From contig NZ_AP018823.1 of assembly GCF_002217795.2 (NCBI RefSeq), positions 1,736,001-1,800,000 of the forward strand: 64,000 nucleotides of DNA, read 5' to 3'. A program made the position numbers and the translations under genes. How positions within the stretch are numbered: position 1 is the stretch's first letter; the number at the start of each line of letters is the position of its first letter. A model generated the notes under the pieces. That model saw nothing but the letters and a program-made list of their open reading frames with translations. It searched no databases and was not told the origin of the DNA. This stretch comes from Aquitalea magnusonii. GTDB lineage: Bacteria > Pseudomonadota > Gammaproteobacteria > Burkholderiales > Chromobacteriaceae. Shown piece by piece: positions 43,641 through 52,916 of this stretch.

Positions 43641-44521
43641 CGCAGGGTGTCCAGCACCAGGGCAAAGGCCGGTGAGGGCTGGCGCCGGTGCGGGTAGTAG
43701 AGATGATAGCCGGTCAGCCGCGGCCAGAACGCCTGCAGCACCGCGCATAGCCTGCCGCTGCGCAGCCCGTCTTGCACCATGTCTTCCGGCAGGTAGGCCA
43801 GACCATACCCATCCAGTGCGGCGGTCAGCATCTGGCCGCTGGTATTGAATACCAATTGCCCATCGACGCGGGTTTCCACCATTTTTCCGTCCTGCATGAA
43901 CTCCCAGGCATACAGCCCGCCATGCGTGGGCAGGCGCAGATTAATGCAGCGATGTGTACTCAGTTCCTGCGGTAGTTGCGGCGGGCGGCGCCCGGCCAGG
44001 TAGGACGGTGCGCCCACCACGGCCATGCGGTAGTCCGGGCCGATGCGGGTGGCAATCATGTCTCCTGCCACCTGGCCACCGCTGCGCACTCCGGCGTCAA
44101 AGCGCTCCGCCACGATATCCACCAGGGCGTAGTTGATGTCCAGTTCCAGCCGGATGTCCGGATAGTCACGCAGCAGCGGGCGCAGGCGTGGCCACAGCAC
44201 GCTGTCGGCCGCATGGTCGTGGGTGGTGATGCGCACGGTGCCGGACGGTTTTTCCTTCATTTCACTGAGCGCGGCCAGGGCAAATTCGATGTTGTCGTAG
44301 CTGTCGGCAATACGTGCCAGCAGATGCTCACCCGCCTCGCTGGGGCTTACCCCGCGCGTATTGCGTGTCAGCAGGCGCAGGCCAAGCCGCGCTTCCAGCA
44401 CGCGGATGGAATGGCTGAGCGCCGATTGCGATACGCCCAACTGCGCGGCCGCACGGGTAAAGCTGCGCTCACGCGCCACCAGCAGAAAGGTATGCAGGCT
44501 GTTGTAGTCGATGCGGGTCAT
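43586..44521 (-). CDS. LysR-family transcriptional regulator
   Basis: A 311-residue LysR protein (DNA-binding helix AAAQLGVSQSALSHSIRVLEA, within residues 20-45; RLLTRNTRGVSPSEAGEHLL follows). It is divergent from a cupin gene, whose start is 178 bases away, so it probably controls that gene. LysR proteins of this subtype often pair with cupins or oxidoreductases and act on small aromatic or quinone-like ligands. The start at 44521 fits the family; the frame is open to 44566. The 3' end overlaps the convergent secreted-protein gene by 55 bases. Confidence 0.9.
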   Translation of the reverse strand: MTRIDYNSLHTFLLVARERSFTRAAAQLGVSQSALSHSIRVLEARLGLRLLTRNTRGVSPSEAGEHLLARIADSYDNIEFALAALSEMKEKPSGTVRITTHDHAADSVLWPRLRPLLRDYPDIRLELDINYALVDIVAERFDAGVRSGGQVAGDMIATRIGPDYRMAVVGAPSYLAGRRPPQLPQELSTHRCINLRLPTHGGLYAWEFMQDGKMVETRVDGQLVFNTSGQMLTAALDGYGLAYLPEDMVQDGLRSGRLCAVLQAFWPRLTGYHLYYPHRRQPSPAFALVLDTLRYRDGVTAAAAGWTAGGR

Positions 44522-44699
44522 TAATGAAAATCTCTCACTGTCATGCGGGCTTTTACACGATAGCACAAAGACTGATGAGCCATTTTCATAAGGGCATGCG
44601 ATGCCAGGCGGCTACTGCCAGCCGCCGGCCAGTCGTAAAGTCATGCTGTCCTTGGCAATGTGGGCCAAGACCTTAGTTGAACTTGCAAGGAGCATAGGC

Positions 44700-45122
44700 A
44701 TGGAATTGCACATCAGCCGCGCGGGCAGTCAGCCCTCGGTTTGCGGCCCGGCAGAATGGTTTAGCGGGCAGGTGAGGGTGGACATATTGTTCCAGCCAGC
44801 GCCACCGGCCCGCACTTCCGGGGCCAGCGTCACCTTTGAGCCGGGCGCGCGCACGGCCTGGCATAGCCACCCGCTGGGGCAGACCCTGCTGGTGACAGCC
44901 GGCTGCGGCCTGGTGTGCTGCTGGGGCGGCGCAGCCCAGACCATCCGCCCCGGTGATGTGGTGTGGATTCCTGCCGGGGTCAAGCACTGGCATGGCGCAG
45001 CGCCCGGCAGCGCCATGACCCATATCGCAATCCAGGAGCAGCAAGACGGTGTGGCTGCCCACTGGGCCGAGCAGGTCAGCGACAGCCAGTATCAGCCGGC
45101 CGGCCCGCTACCGCCTGGCTGA
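44700..45122 (+). CDS. cupin-domain protein
   Basis: A 140-residue single cupin barrel. Metal-site residues are [21 protein letters not shown] (the two-His and Glu-equivalent stretch, within 45-66) and [15 protein letters not shown] (about 88-102), where the closing His is found. Similar proteins travel with carboxymuconolactone decarboxylase-like genes and LysR regulators. AAGGAG precedes the ATG at 44700; the frame is open to 44601. It is divergent from a LysR gene, which likely regulates it. Confidence 0.87.
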   Translation: MELHISRAGSQPSVCGPAEWFSGQVRVDILFQPAPPARTSGASVTFEPGARTAWHSHPLGQTLLVTAGCGLVCCWGGAAQTIRPGDVVWIPAGVKHWHGAAPGSAMTHIAIQEQQDGVAAHWAEQVSDSQYQPAGPLPPG

Positions 45123-45180
45123 GTGCGGCCACGGCCAGGGGTGGCTGCCTGTTGCGCGGCGTCCTGCTATGCTGTGCGCG

Positions 45181-45199
45181 GCCACGCATGGTGCGTGGC
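45181..45199 (+). terminator. hairpin between the cupin and LysR genes
   Basis: GCCACGCA-TGG-TGCGTGGC is a perfect 8-bp stem with a 3-base loop, 58 bases past the cupin stop. No T-run follows, so its role as a terminator is uncertain. Confidence 0.4.
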
Positions 45200-45250
45200 A
45201 TGTGATCTTGCGCCCTGTGAGCAAATAAAGCGCGCAATGGAAACGCTGGC

Positions 45251-46171
45251 ATGCGAAACCTCAACACCCTGGACCTGAACCTGCTCAAGGCGCTGGATGC
45301 GCTGCTGGATGAGCGTAATGTCACGCGGGCCGCCGCCCGGTTGGGCGTGAGCCAGCCGGCGATGAGCGGCATTCTCACCCGCCTGCGTGACAGTTTTGGC
45401 GACCCGCTGTTCGTCCGCGCCCAGCGCGGCATCATCCCTACGCAACGCGCCTTGGACCTGTGCCTGCCGGTCAAGCAGGCGCTAGGGCAGATAGATGCCC
45501 TGCTGCAGCCGCCACACTTCGACCCGGCCTTGGCCTCGCTTACCTTTAGCATCGCCGCAACCGATTACGCACTGCGCGCGGTGGTGCTGCCTTTTCTGAC
45601 CATGCTGAAGCAGCAGGCACCCTTGGTGCGGGTGGCGCTGTTACCGCTGGATCACGCGCAGATCCACCGCCAGTTGGAGCGCGGCCAGATCGACCTGGCC
45701 CTGCTGACGCCGGATAGCACGCCACCCGACCTACACGCGCGTGAGCTGTTTCGTGAGCACTATGTCTGCGTGATGCGCGCAGACCACCCGGCGGCGGCGA
45801 CGCCGGTGCTGTCGCTGGATACCTTCTGCCAGCTTGACCATGCCTTGGTGTCCTATGCCGGCGGGCAGTTTTGTGGCGTGACCGACACCGCCTTGCAACA
45901 GCAAGGCCGGCAACGGCGGGTGTCGCTGTCGGTAAAAAGTTTTTTGATTCTGCCTGACATCCTGCGCAACAGCGATATGGTGGCCACCCTGCCATCCCGG
46001 CTGGTGAACGGCTTGCCCGGCCTGGTGGTGCGCGAGATGCCGCTGCCGGTTCCCGGTTTTGTCAAGATTGCCGCCTGGCACCCGCGCAGCCATCACGACC
46101 CGGCGCAGCGCTGCTTGCGTGACTTGTTGTTTGCCAGCAGTGCCAGCCCGGCATTGCCGCAGGACAGTTGA
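45251..46171 (+). CDS. LysR-family transcriptional regulator
   Basis: A 306-residue LysR protein of the NodD/LeuO-like subgroup, beginning LNTLDLNLLKALDALLDERN. The helix-turn-helix is NVTRAAARLGVSQPAMSGIL (about 23-42), and RGIIPTQRALDL follows. The gene after it on the same strand is an SRPBCC protein 157 bases away, which is a possible target. The ligand is unknown. Confidence 0.9.
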   Translation: MRNLNTLDLNLLKALDALLDERNVTRAAARLGVSQPAMSGILTRLRDSFGDPLFVRAQRGIIPTQRALDLCLPVKQALGQIDALLQPPHFDPALASLTFSIAATDYALRAVVLPFLTMLKQQAPLVRVALLPLDHAQIHRQLERGQIDLALLTPDSTPPDLHARELFREHYVCVMRADHPAAATPVLSLDTFCQLDHALVSYAGGQFCGVTDTALQQQGRQRRVSLSVKSFLILPDILRNSDMVATLPSRLVNGLPGLVVREMPLPVPGFVKIAAWHPRSHHDPAQRCLRDLLFASSASPALPQDS

Positions 46172-46328
46172 CGGGTGTTCTGATATTGCTTTTGCTGATG
46201 TCAAAAATAAGAATTCAGGATTGGTCTTATTTCTTGGGTCGACCCATCATGGATGGGGTAGCAGCAACCCGCCCGGCCAGCGTGCTTGCCACGGGCTGCT
46301 GATGATCAATCGACCCAAGGAATACCCC

Positions 46329-46847
46329 ATGCACAGCATTATCTGGCCGCAGGATTATCTGCCCGGCTTTACCGAAAACTATGTTTCCAATGAGGTGATT
46401 GTCGCCGGCCTGAGCGCCGCCGAGGTATGGCCTTTGCTGGCAGTGCCGGCGCAATGGCCCACTTATTACGCCAACGCTGCCAATGTGCGGTTTTACGCCG
46501 ACAAGGGGCCGCAACTGGCACAAGGCCTGCGGTTTTATTTTGAAACCTTCGGTTTTCCGGTAGAAGCGCAGTGCAATGAATATGTGGCACCTCAAGCCGG
46601 CCAGCCTGGACGGCTGGCCTGGCATGGCTGGGCCGGGGCCGAGGGCAGCGCTGAACGGCTGGACGTGCATCATGCCTGGCTGCTGGAAGACCTGGACGGT
46701 GGCCGGCTGCGTATTCTTACCCAGGAAACCCAGAAGGGCAAACCGGCGGCAGCGCTGCGCGACACCCACCCCAATCCCATGCTCAATGGTCATCAGGATT
46801 GGCTGGATGGCCTGGTGCGCGCCGCACTGGCAGGCCAGCGGGCGTAA
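46329..46847 (+). CDS. SRPBCC (START-like) family protein
   Basis: A 172-residue SRPBCC-fold protein, a hydrophobic-pocket fold found in polyketide cyclases and stress proteins. The core begins FTENYVSNEVIVAGLSAAEVWPLL (within 13-37) and continues AQWPTYYANAANVRFYADKG and GRLAWHGWAGAEGSAERLDV. The ligand is unknown. CCAAGGAATACCCC precedes the ATG at 46329, which fixes the start. It may be a target of the LysR gene just upstream. Confidence 0.85.
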   Translation: MHSIIWPQDYLPGFTENYVSNEVIVAGLSAAEVWPLLAVPAQWPTYYANAANVRFYADKGPQLAQGLRFYFETFGFPVEAQCNEYVAPQAGQPGRLAWHGWAGAEGSAERLDVHHAWLLEDLDGGRLRILTQETQKGKPAAALRDTHPNPMLNGHQDWLDGLVRAALAGQRA

Positions 46848-46876
46848 GCCGGCACGCCAGCCTGCAATGCGGTGAT

Positions 46877-46898
46877 GGCGGCTGATCGCTCAGCCGCC
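46877..46898. terminator. hairpin between convergent SRPBCC and efflux genes
   Basis: GGCGGCTGA-TCGC-TCAGCCGCC is a perfect 9-bp stem with a 4-base loop between two convergent genes. It has no T-run on either side. Confidence 0.5.
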
Positions 46899-46915
46899 TG
46901 GGTGGCGGCAAGCTG

Positions 46916-48292
46916 CTATGCGCCGCCACCCAGCGCCTTGTACAGCGCCACGGTATTGCTCAGTTCGCTCTTGCGCAGATCCAGCAGGCTTTGCTGCGCC
47001 GCATACAATTGCCGTTGGGCATCCAGCAGTTCCAGCCGGCCATCCAGCCCGGCCCGGTAACGCAGATTGGACAAGTCCAGCCGCTTGGCTGCACTGGCTA
47101 CCGCCTGCTGCTGGGCGCTGATCTGGCGGCCATAGGTTTCGCGCCCGGCAAGGCAATCTGCCACCTCGCGGAAGGCGGTCTGGATGGCGCGCTCATATTC
47201 GACCACCGCGCTGGACTTGCGCAGTTCGGCCAGGCGCAGTTCGGCACGCAGCCTGCCTGCATTGAAGATGGGCATGCTCAACTGCGGGGAAAAACTCCAT
47301 ACCTGGCGTTTGCCATCAAACAAATCATGCAGTTGCGGGCTGCCATAACCCAGCGCGGCTGTCAGCGACAGCCGGGGGAAGAAAGCGGCGCGCGCCGCCC
47401 CGATATCGGCATTGGCGGCTTGCAGATTGTGCTCGGCCTGCAGGATGTCTGGCCGGCGCATCAGCAGTTCCGATGGCAATCCTGCCGACAGCAGTGGCCG
47501 TGGCAAGGCGTCCAGCCGTGGTGCCGGTGGCAAGTCTGGCGGCATTGCCGTGCCCAGCAGCAACTGCAAGGCATTATCGGCCTGCTCCAGCCCGCGCATT
47601 CTGGCTTGCAGATCGGCTTGCGCACTGGCCACCTGTCCTTCGGCCTGTGCCAGCTCCAGGCCGCTGCTCTGATTGGCGGCATGCAAAATACGGGCAAGCT
47701 GGAGCGAATGCTGCCAGTCGGCCAGGGTTTGCTCTGCCAGTTGCAACTGTTCGCGCGCCAGCAACTGGCCATAATAGGCATCGGCCACGGCGGCAAGCAG
47801 GGCAATCTGCACGGTTTTTTGCCCTTGCTCACTGGCCAGATAACGCGCGAATGCCGCCTCGGACAAGGCAGCGCTCCGGCCAAACAGGTCAATTTCAAAA
47901 GCAGTGATACCCATGCCCAGGGTGTAGGTGGTGCTGATGGCGGAGTTGCTGCCATCGGTCTGCGCCCGCTGGCGGCTGCTGCCCGCCGTGGCCTCAAGCG
48001 CAGGCCGTTGCGTGGCAGCTTGAATGCCGTACTGGGCCTGTACGGTTTGCACATTCAGCGCTGCCAGGCGCAAATCCCGGTTATTGGCCAGTGCGGTCAG
48101 GATTAACTGCTGCAGGCGCGGATCGGGAAAAATCTGCCGCCAGTCGCGGCTTGCCGCGCTGGCTTGTTGGTCTAGCGCCATCGGCGCGGGAAACTGCGCC
48201 GCAAGCGGTGCTACCGGCTTATTCAGTACCGGCGTGAGCGAACAGGCTGCCAGCGGCAGGGCCAGCAGCAGATATGCAAAGTGCGGTTTCAT
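46916..48292 (-). CDS. RND efflux outer-membrane factor (NodT/OprM family)
   Basis: A 458-residue outer-membrane lipoprotein. Signal and lipobox: LLALPLAACSL (Cys about 17). The two OEP repeats contain DWRQIFPDPRLQQLILTALANNRDL (within 52-80) and the matching second half (RRPDILQAEHNLQAANADIG). It forms the TolC-like channel of the efflux system encoded upstream. The ATG at 48292 lies 12 bases from AAGGAG; a TTG at 48298 has better spacing and is an alternative. It is the last gene of the RND operon. Confidence 0.92.
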   Translation of the reverse strand: MKPHFAYLLLALPLAACSLTPVLNKPVAPLAAQFPAPMALDQQASAASRDWRQIFPDPRLQQLILTALANNRDLRLAALNVQTVQAQYGIQAATQRPALEATAGSSRQRAQTDGSNSAISTTYTLGMGITAFEIDLFGRSAALSEAAFARYLASEQGQKTVQIALLAAVADAYYGQLLAREQLQLAEQTLADWQHSLQLARILHAANQSSGLELAQAEGQVASAQADLQARMRGLEQADNALQLLLGTAMPPDLPPAPRLDALPRPLLSAGLPSELLMRRPDILQAEHNLQAANADIGAARAAFFPRLSLTAALGYGSPQLHDLFDGKRQVWSFSPQLSMPIFNAGRLRAELRLAELRKSSAVVEYERAIQTAFREVADCLAGRETYGRQISAQQQAVASAAKRLDLSNLRYRAGLDGRLELLDAQRQLYAAQQSLLDLRKSELSNTVALYKALGGGA

Positions 48293-48294
48293 GA

Positions 48295-48513
48295 TCAAGA
48301 CTTCTCCTTGTCCTGCCCCTTGTGCGGCGGGGTGCTTTGTATTCCGGCAATCGATGGCGAAGGGCAGTGCGTCTTTTGCCAACGCAGCGGTTGCAAGTGC
48401 AGGCGCAGATGATGCAGGCGCAGGTCGGGCAGGTTCGCCAGCAGCAGGCAAAAACTACCGCTTAGCAATAGCGCCAGCAGTGTGCCGGGCAAGATGGGCC
48501 GCCGGAGCTTCAT
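48295..48513 (-). CDS. small membrane protein inside the RND efflux operon
   Basis: A 72-residue protein with one strong hydrophobic segment (about 9-28: GTLLALLLSGSFCLLLANLP) and a basic, His-containing C-terminal half. It is not a known RND component that I recognise. The ATG at 48513 overlaps the pump stop as ATGA, and GGGGAGG stands ahead of it, so translation is likely. It ends two bases before the outer-membrane factor start. This exact packing argues that it is a real, co-translated gene. Confidence 0.65.
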   Translation of the reverse strand: MKLRRPILPGTLLALLLSGSFCLLLANLPDLRLHHLRLHLQPLRWQKTHCPSPSIAGIQSTPPHKGQDKEKS

Positions 48514-51500
48514 GCGTCCTCCCCGGCCTGTGCCTTACGGGCTGCGCGTGCCATGCGCCAGGCGGCAAGGCTGTCTTGCGCGCGCATGACCAGCACAAAA
48601 AAGACCGGCACAAAGAAGATGGCCAGTACCGTGGCACTGACTATGCCTCCAAACACCCCGGTGCCAATCGCATGCTGTGTTTCGGCGCTGGCCCCGCCGG
48701 CCAGCATCAAGGGCAGCACGCCCAGACCGAAGGCCAGCGAGGTCATCAGGATGGGACGCAGGCGCAGGCGGGCGGCTGTGCTTGCCGCTTCCAGCAGGCC
48801 ATGGCCCTGTTCGCGTAGCTGTTTGGCCACTTCCACAATCAGGATGGCATTCTTGGCCGAGAGTCCGATGACGGTGATCATGCCCACCTTGAAGAACACA
48901 TCATTGGGCAAGCCGCGCAGCAATACCGCGCTCACCGCGCCCAGCAGGCCGAGCGGCACCACCAGAATCACCGAGAGCGGGATGCTCCAGCTTTCGTACA
49001 GCGCGGCCAGCACCAGGAAGACCACCAGCATGGACAAGACCATCAGCATGGGGGCCTGGGTTGCCGAATAGCGCTCCTGCAGCGACTGGCCGGTCCAGGC
49101 CACGCTGTAGCCAGCAGGCAGCTTGGCAGCCAGCCTTTCCATTTCGGCCATGGCTTCGCCGCTGGAAACCCCTGGGGCGGCGCTGCCTGAGATGCGCGCT
49201 GCCGGAAAGCCTTGGTAGCGCACCATCTGCAAGGGGGTATCGGACCACACCGGATGCACCACTTCCGAGAGCGGCACCATGCCGCCGCTGGCATTGCGCA
49301 CATACAGCTTGAGCACATCGTCAATCTGCATGCGCGCCGGGGCATCGGCCTGGATGATCACTTGCTGCATGCGCCCGGCATTGGGGAAGTCATTGATGTA
49401 GAGCGAGCCCATGGCGCTGGACAGCGTGTCGCTGATGCTGGAAAACGCCACTCCCAGGGCTTCGGCCTTTTTGCGGTCGATATCAAGCCGGATGCTGGTG
49501 CCGGCAGGCAGTCCCTCGGCGTAAACGCCGCTCAGCAGCTTGCTCTGGGCGGCCAGCGCCAGCAACTTGGCCTCTGCCGCCTTCAGGGCGGCATAGCCCT
49601 GGTTGGCCCTGTCTTGCAAACGCAGGGTAAAGCCGGAGCTTGTGCCCAGCTCATCAATCGCCGGCGGGTTCAAATGCATGATATTGCCTTCGGCAGCATC
49701 TGCCGTGGCGGCAGCGGCCTGCGTCACTTCGTCCTGGGCGCTGCTGCTGCGCTTGTTCCAGTCTTTGAGCGTGGTGAAAACCAGCGCGGTATTGGGGCCG
49801 GAACCGGAGAAGCCAAAGCCCATGATGGACAACTGCGCGGCAATGTCATGGCGTGTCTTGCTGTATTGCTCGAACTTGCGCACCGTACCCAGGGTGCGCT
49901 CGGCAGTGGCATCGGCCGGCAACTGGAAGGAGGTCATGAAATAGCCTTGGTCTTCCTCCGGCAAGAAGGCCGATGGCAGCAACTGGAAACCGCAGGCAAG
50001 CGCCAGGCTCAGCGCGGCAAAAACCAGCATCACGCGCCCGCAGCGCAGTAGCAGCTTGCCCACCCCGCCGACATAGCGCTGGCTTAACCGGTCAAAGCCC
50101 TGATTGAACCAGGCAAAGAAACCGTGCTGGCGCGTCTGGCTGCCATCCACCGGTTTGAGCAAGGTGGCACACAGTGCCGGGGTCAGGCTCAGGGCCAGCA
50201 AGGCGGAAAACAGGATGGATACCGCCATCGACAAGCTGAATTGCTGGTAAATCACCCCGACCGAGCCATCGGAAAAGGCCATGGGGATGAATGCCGCGGT
50301 CAGCACCAGGGTAATGCCGATGACCGCCGCGGTGATTTCCCGCATGGCCTTGATGGTGGCATCCCGTGGCGACAAGCCCTCGTGCGACATGATGCGCTCA
50401 ACGTTTTCCACCACCACGATGGCATCATCCACGATGATGCCAATGGCCAGCACCATGCCGAACATGGTCAGCACATTGACGGAAAACCCCGCCAGCAGCA
50501 TGACCGTGAAGGTGCCAAGCAGGGCGATGGGGGCCACGATGGCCGGAATCAGGGTGTAACGGATGTTTTGCAAGAACAGGTACATCACCAGAAACACCAG
50601 CACCATGGCTTCTGCCAGGGTGTACAGCACTTTTTCGATGGAAATCTGCACAAACGGTGCCGTGTCAAACGGCAGGGAATAGCTGATTCCCGGCGGCATG
50701 GTCTTTTTCAGTTCCTTGAGCCTGGCCTTGACTGCATTGGCGGTCTTGAGCGCATTGGCACCCGGTGCCAGTTGCACCGCCGCCGCCGTGGCGCTTTTCC
50801 CGTTTTCACGGATTGCCATGGCGTAGGACTGCGCGCCAAGTTCGACGCGGGCGACATCACTCATCAGCACCTTGGAACCATTGGCATTGGCCTTGAGCAC
50901 GATGCCGGCGAATTCTTCCGGGCTGCCAAGCTGGCCCTGCACCGTCAGCGGCACGGTGACGCGCTGGCCGGGCAGCACCGGCTCTGCGCCGATCCGGCCC
51001 GGCGCGATCTGGGCATTTTGCTGGCTGATGGCCGTGGCTAGGTCGGCCATGGTCAGACCGTATGCATTCAGCTTGGCCGGGTCCACCCACAGTCGCATGG
51101 CCTGTTCTGCCCCAAATAGCTGCACTTGCCCGACGCCTTCGATGCGCCGCAGCTCATCCACCACATTGCGGGCCATGTAATCGCTCAGCTCCACTTCGTT
51201 CAGGCGGCCATCGTCCGAGCGCAGGGCGATTACCATCAGAAAGCTGGATGAGGAGGATTCCACCGTCAGACCGTTCTGACGCACCGCCTGGGGCAGGCGC
51301 GGCTCAATCGACTTGAGCTTGTTCTGCACATCCACCTGGGCCAGTTCCGGATCGGTGCCAGGCTTGAAGGTCACGCTAATCGATGCCGTGCCGGAGGTGT
51401 CGGTGGATGATTCGAAATACAGCAGGTTCTTCACCCCGGAGAGTTCGCGCTCAAGCAGGCTGAGGACCCCGTCGTTCATCGCTTGCGGGGTGGCACCCGG

Positions 51501-51647
51501 ATAGGTGGCGGTGATATTGACGCTGGGCGGGGCCACCGAGGGGTAGCGGGCAATCGGCAGATTCGGAATGGCAATAAGCCCAAGCAGGATGATGAACAGC
51601 GCAATCACCCAGGCAAACACCGGGCGTTGAATAAAAAACTTGGCCAT
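48510..51647 (-). CDS. RND-family multidrug efflux pump (HAE1 inner-membrane transporter)
   Basis: A 1045-residue RND transporter with 12 membrane helices and two large periplasmic loops. It has the usual start MAKFFIQRPVFAWVIALFII and the proton-relay region MFGMVLAIGIIVDDAIVVVENVERI (containing the two Asp, about 396-420), with GLSAKNAILIVEVAK in the second half. It exports drugs and other amphiphilic compounds. The start at 51647 is family-typical; the frame runs on to 51722. It follows the membrane fusion protein by 16 bases. With the divergent two-component pair it matches an AdeABC-type set. Confidence 0.95.
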   Translation of the reverse strand: MAKFFIQRPVFAWVIALFIILLGLIAIPNLPIARYPSVAPPSVNITATYPGATPQAMNDGVLSLLERELSGVKNLLYFESSTDTSGTASISVTFKPGTDPELAQVDVQNKLKSIEPRLPQAVRQNGLTVESSSSSFLMVIALRSDDGRLNEVELSDYMARNVVDELRRIEGVGQVQLFGAEQAMRLWVDPAKLNAYGLTMADLATAISQQNAQIAPGRIGAEPVLPGQRVTVPLTVQGQLGSPEEFAGIVLKANANGSKVLMSDVARVELGAQSYAMAIRENGKSATAAAVQLAPGANALKTANAVKARLKELKKTMPPGISYSLPFDTAPFVQISIEKVLYTLAEAMVLVFLVMYLFLQNIRYTLIPAIVAPIALLGTFTVMLLAGFSVNVLTMFGMVLAIGIIVDDAIVVVENVERIMSHEGLSPRDATIKAMREITAAVIGITLVLTAAFIPMAFSDGSVGVIYQQFSLSMAVSILFSALLALSLTPALCATLLKPVDGSQTRQHGFFAWFNQGFDRLSQRYVGGVGKLLLRCGRVMLVFAALSLALACGFQLLPSAFLPEEDQGYFMTSFQLPADATAERTLGTVRKFEQYSKTRHDIAAQLSIMGFGFSGSGPNTALVFTTLKDWNKRSSSAQDEVTQAAAATADAAEGNIMHLNPPAIDELGTSSGFTLRLQDRANQGYAALKAAEAKLLALAAQSKLLSGVYAEGLPAGTSIRLDIDRKKAEALGVAFSSISDTLSSAMGSLYINDFPNAGRMQQVIIQADAPARMQIDDVLKLYVRNASGGMVPLSEVVHPVWSDTPLQMVRYQGFPAARISGSAAPGVSSGEAMAEMERLAAKLPAGYSVAWTGQSLQERYSATQAPMLMVLSMLVVFLVLAALYESWSIPLSVILVVPLGLLGAVSAVLLRGLPNDVFFKVGMITVIGLSAKNAILIVEVAKQLREQGHGLLEAASTAARLRLRPILMTSLAFGLGVLPLMLAGGASAETQHAIGTGVFGGIVSATVLAIFFVPVFFVLVMRAQDSLAAWRMARAARKAQAGEDA

Positions 51648-51663
51648 GACAAAAGCTTTCTGA

Positions 51664-52809
51664 TTAATCAGCCAGAGGTTGTGCCGGAGCAAAATAGCGC
51701 CGCACAGCAAGCTGTGCGCCATCGCTCAGGCGATCCATCCCTTCCACCACCACCTGCTGCCCCTTGATCAGCCCGGCGACAACGCGGTAATGGCGGTTGA
51801 CCAGCTCGCCAACCCTGACCGGGGTCAGATGCGCCTTGTTGTGGCCATCGACAGTCCAGACCTGGGTTTTTCCCGCGGAATGGATGACCGCCTGCTGCGG
51901 CAGGGTTAGCGCATTGCTGTAATGCGCCAGCGGCACCCTGGCGCGCACGTACATGCCTGGCAGCAATTGGCGCTTCGGGTTGTCCACCTGCACGCGCAAC
52001 AGCACATCGCCGGTGCCGGCATCGACATTGATGCCGGAAAACAGAATGCGCCCCTTGGTTTCATAGGCAGTGCCATCGCTGCGCAGAAGCGTTACCGGCA
52101 GCCCGCTCTGGCCATTGCCGTCCCGATTGCCCAGGGCTTGCTGCAATGCTTCAAGCGAGGCGGCCGGACGGCGTACATCGACATACACCTTGTCAATCTG
52201 CTGGATGCGCGCCATCGGGCTGGCATCGTTACTGCTTACCAGCGCACCTTCGGTGACCAGTGCCTGGTCGATACGGCCGGAGATCGGTGCATCCACGGTG
52301 GCGTATTTGAGCTCCAGTTTTTTCCGCTGCAGCGTGGCGCGCGCCTGGGCCACATCAGCGGCAGCCTGTTCGCGCTGGGAAACCGCGTCATCGTAAACTT
52401 GCCGGCTGATCGCATCGGCCTGCACCAGCGGTTCCAGCCGCTGCGCCTGCAACCGGGCGCGGGCCAGCACCGCTTCCGCCCTTTGCAGCGCGGCCAGCGC
52501 AGTATCGCGTTCGGCCATCAGCGGTGCCGGATTGATACGGAACAGCGCCTGCCCGGCGCGGACTTCGCCACCTTGTTCAAACAGCCGCTGCTGGACGATG
52601 CCGCTGATTTGCGGCCGGATTTCCGCCATCCGCAGCGGTGCAACGCGGCCGGGCAGGTCTTCGCTCAGTTCCAGTCGGCCTGGACTGAGCACTACGGTGG
52701 TGACTTGTGGCAGGGTGGGTGACTCCGCGGTTTCTGCCTGATCGCATGCGGTGAGCAGGGCAAGCAGGGCGGCAATGCCGCCAAGGCGGATAAACGGGTC
52801 AAGCTGCAT
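51664..52809 (-). CDS. RND efflux periplasmic adaptor (membrane fusion protein)
   Basis: A 381-residue lipoprotein adaptor. Signal and lipobox: LLALLTACDQ (Cys about 22). The biotinyl-lipoyl-like halves (DLPGRVAPLRMAEIRPQISG, and YATVDAPISGRIDQALVTEG) flank a coiled-coil hairpin (about 95-160). It joins the pump to the outer-membrane channel. AAAGG lies before the ATG at 52809. It is the first gene of the operon and is divergent from the response regulator gene across 107 bases. Confidence 0.94.
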   Translation of the reverse strand: MQLDPFIRLGGIAALLALLTACDQAETAESPTLPQVTTVVLSPGRLELSEDLPGRVAPLRMAEIRPQISGIVQQRLFEQGGEVRAGQALFRINPAPLMAERDTALAALQRAEAVLARARLQAQRLEPLVQADAISRQVYDDAVSQREQAAADVAQARATLQRKKLELKYATVDAPISGRIDQALVTEGALVSSNDASPMARIQQIDKVYVDVRRPAASLEALQQALGNRDGNGQSGLPVTLLRSDGTAYETKGRILFSGINVDAGTGDVLLRVQVDNPKRQLLPGMYVRARVPLAHYSNALTLPQQAVIHSAGKTQVWTVDGHNKAHLTPVRVGELVNRHYRVVAGLIKGQQVVVEGMDRLSDGAQLAVRRYFAPAQPLAD

Positions 52810-52916
52810 GCAAAATACCTTTATGAGTGGGTGACAATGCACCTGCGTGCCGGATTCTGAATTGACCCTGTGGAGTTCAAGCTGAAACAATGTGGAGATT
52901 CGATGGAGATTGTGCC

